Assembly (NCBI GenBank): GCA_020426065.1
Contig: JAGQQT010000248.1
Span: forward strand, 1-6,279
Direction: 5' to 3'
Length of the DNA stretch: 6,279 nt
From: Planctomycetaceae bacterium
GTDB lineage: Bacteria; Planctomycetota; Planctomycetia; Planctomycetales; Planctomycetaceae
In this document: one piece after another, positions 5,706 through 6,279 of the stretch
Numbering within the stretch: the stretch's first letter is position 1
Layout: every line of letters starts with the position of its first letter
Translations under genes and position numbers: made by a program
Notes under the pieces: model-generated
Seen by the model: only the letters and a program-made list of their open reading frames with translations
Told to the model about the DNA's origin: nothing
Database searches by the model: none

Positions 5706-6279
5706 ATGAGAGAAATCATTCCAGGGTTACTTTGGCTGGGCAATGCGTTTGAGGCGCGGGATGTCAGAAGCGTGCTTGCGGCTGGAATTGAGATCATTGT
5801 TGATCTGGCGATTGATGAACTGCCAATTCAGTTTCCTCGTGAGATTACTTATTGCCGATTTCCTCTCCTTGATGGAGAAGGCAATACTCCTGGCCTGTTA
5901 AGAGTAGCGATCAATACGATATCTGATTTTCTCCAGCAAAAAATCCCCTTACTCGTGGCCTGCAGTGGTGGAATGAGCCGTTCACCACTCCTCACTGCCG
6001 CAGCGTTGGCACTTGTAAGGAATCTCACTTTTGAATCGGCCATAAATGTTGTGACGAAGGCGGGCCCACATGATTTTTCACCAGCACTCTGGAAAGATGT
6101 GAAGCAGTTTGTCGCAGAACAACGGGAATCATCCAATCTGCCACGGTTAAACCTTGTCGTGGTACGCTCATGGAATGCACTCCGTGCTGTCGAATTCTAC
6201 ACCCGAATTGGACTGATGTTTGTCGAGGAGCAGCATGGCAAAGGCCCAATTCACTGGGCTGCAGATCATGGTCTCATCG
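5706..6279 (+). CDS. Dual-specificity-type protein phosphatase fused to a VOC (glyoxalase-like) domain, 3'-truncated by window edge
   Basis: The frame is open for 191 codons to the right edge. Residues 1 to about 140 are a cysteine phosphatase of the dual-specificity class. The active-site loop CSGGMSRS at 86-93 has nucleophile Cys86 and phosphate-binding Arg92 (CX5R), and Asp56 in FPLLDGEG (52-59) is a candidate general acid. The start, IIPGLLWLGNAFEARD, is typical of such phosphatases. From about residue 148 the same frame continues into a VOC-fold start: LNLVVVRSWNALRAVEFYTR, then GLMFVEEQHGKGPIHWA. No ATG, GTG or TTG lies between the two parts after a GTG at codon 132, so a true fusion is the simplest reading. 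The phosphatase substrate could be a protein, a nucleotide or an RNA end. The VOC part could be a metal-dependent enzyme or a binding domain, but its metal ligands cannot be checked here. It lies 15 nt after pnkp on the same strand. GC is near 48% over the first 300 nt, lower than in pnkp. Confidence 0.8.
   Translation, partial: MREIIPGLLWLGNAFEARDVRSVLAAGIEIIVDLAIDELPIQFPREITYCRFPLLDGEGNTPGLLRVAINTISDFLQQKIPLLVACSGGMSRSPLLTAAALALVRNLTFESAINVVTKAGPHDFSPALWKDVKQFVAEQRESSNLPRLNLVVVRSWNALRAVEFYTRIGLMFVEEQHGKGPIHWAADHGLI

Overview
The window looks like chromosomal DNA of a planctomycete, or a close relative within that phylum. The main clue is a secreted PQQ-like beta-propeller protein with the FRGPxGTG start typical of that group. 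The PurU-like protein, the phosphatase family and the moderately high GC content fit as well. The assignment rests on family resemblance, not on a marker gene.

Layout. Positions 1-1269 (minus strand) hold the N-terminal 423 residues of an exported PQQ-like propeller protein. It starts at TTG and runs off the left edge. Upstream of it, 1270-1433 carries a ribosome binding site, a TATAAT box and a perfect 8-bp inverted repeat. Positions 1434-1943 (minus) encode a HIT-family nucleotide hydrolase/transferase. A 129-bp divergent spacer (1944-2072) separates it from 2073-2930 (plus), which encodes a formyltetrahydrofolate deformylase (PurU)-like protein. After a 162-bp leader, 3093-5690 (plus) encodes a complete 865-residue bacterial polynucleotide kinase-phosphatase-ligase (Pnkp). 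Fifteen bases later, 5706-6279 (plus) starts a dual-specificity-type phosphatase. It reads in frame into a glyoxalase-like (VOC) domain and is cut by the right edge.

The centrepiece is Pnkp, an RNA end-healing and sealing enzyme. Its kinase and phosphatase catalytic residues can all be seen, and several fall at the same residue numbers I recall for the Clostridium thermocellum enzyme. That register fixes the start at 3093, not the longer 3009. The usual partner gene, hen1 (RNA 3'-terminal ribose 2'-O-methyltransferase), is not next to it. The close downstream neighbour is instead the phosphatase-VOC fusion, which has lower GC and appears to share Pnkp's transcript.

HIT and PurU are probably housekeeping nucleotide and one-carbon genes sharing a divergent promoter region. 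No RNA genes, mobile elements, CRISPR arrays or clear terminators were seen.
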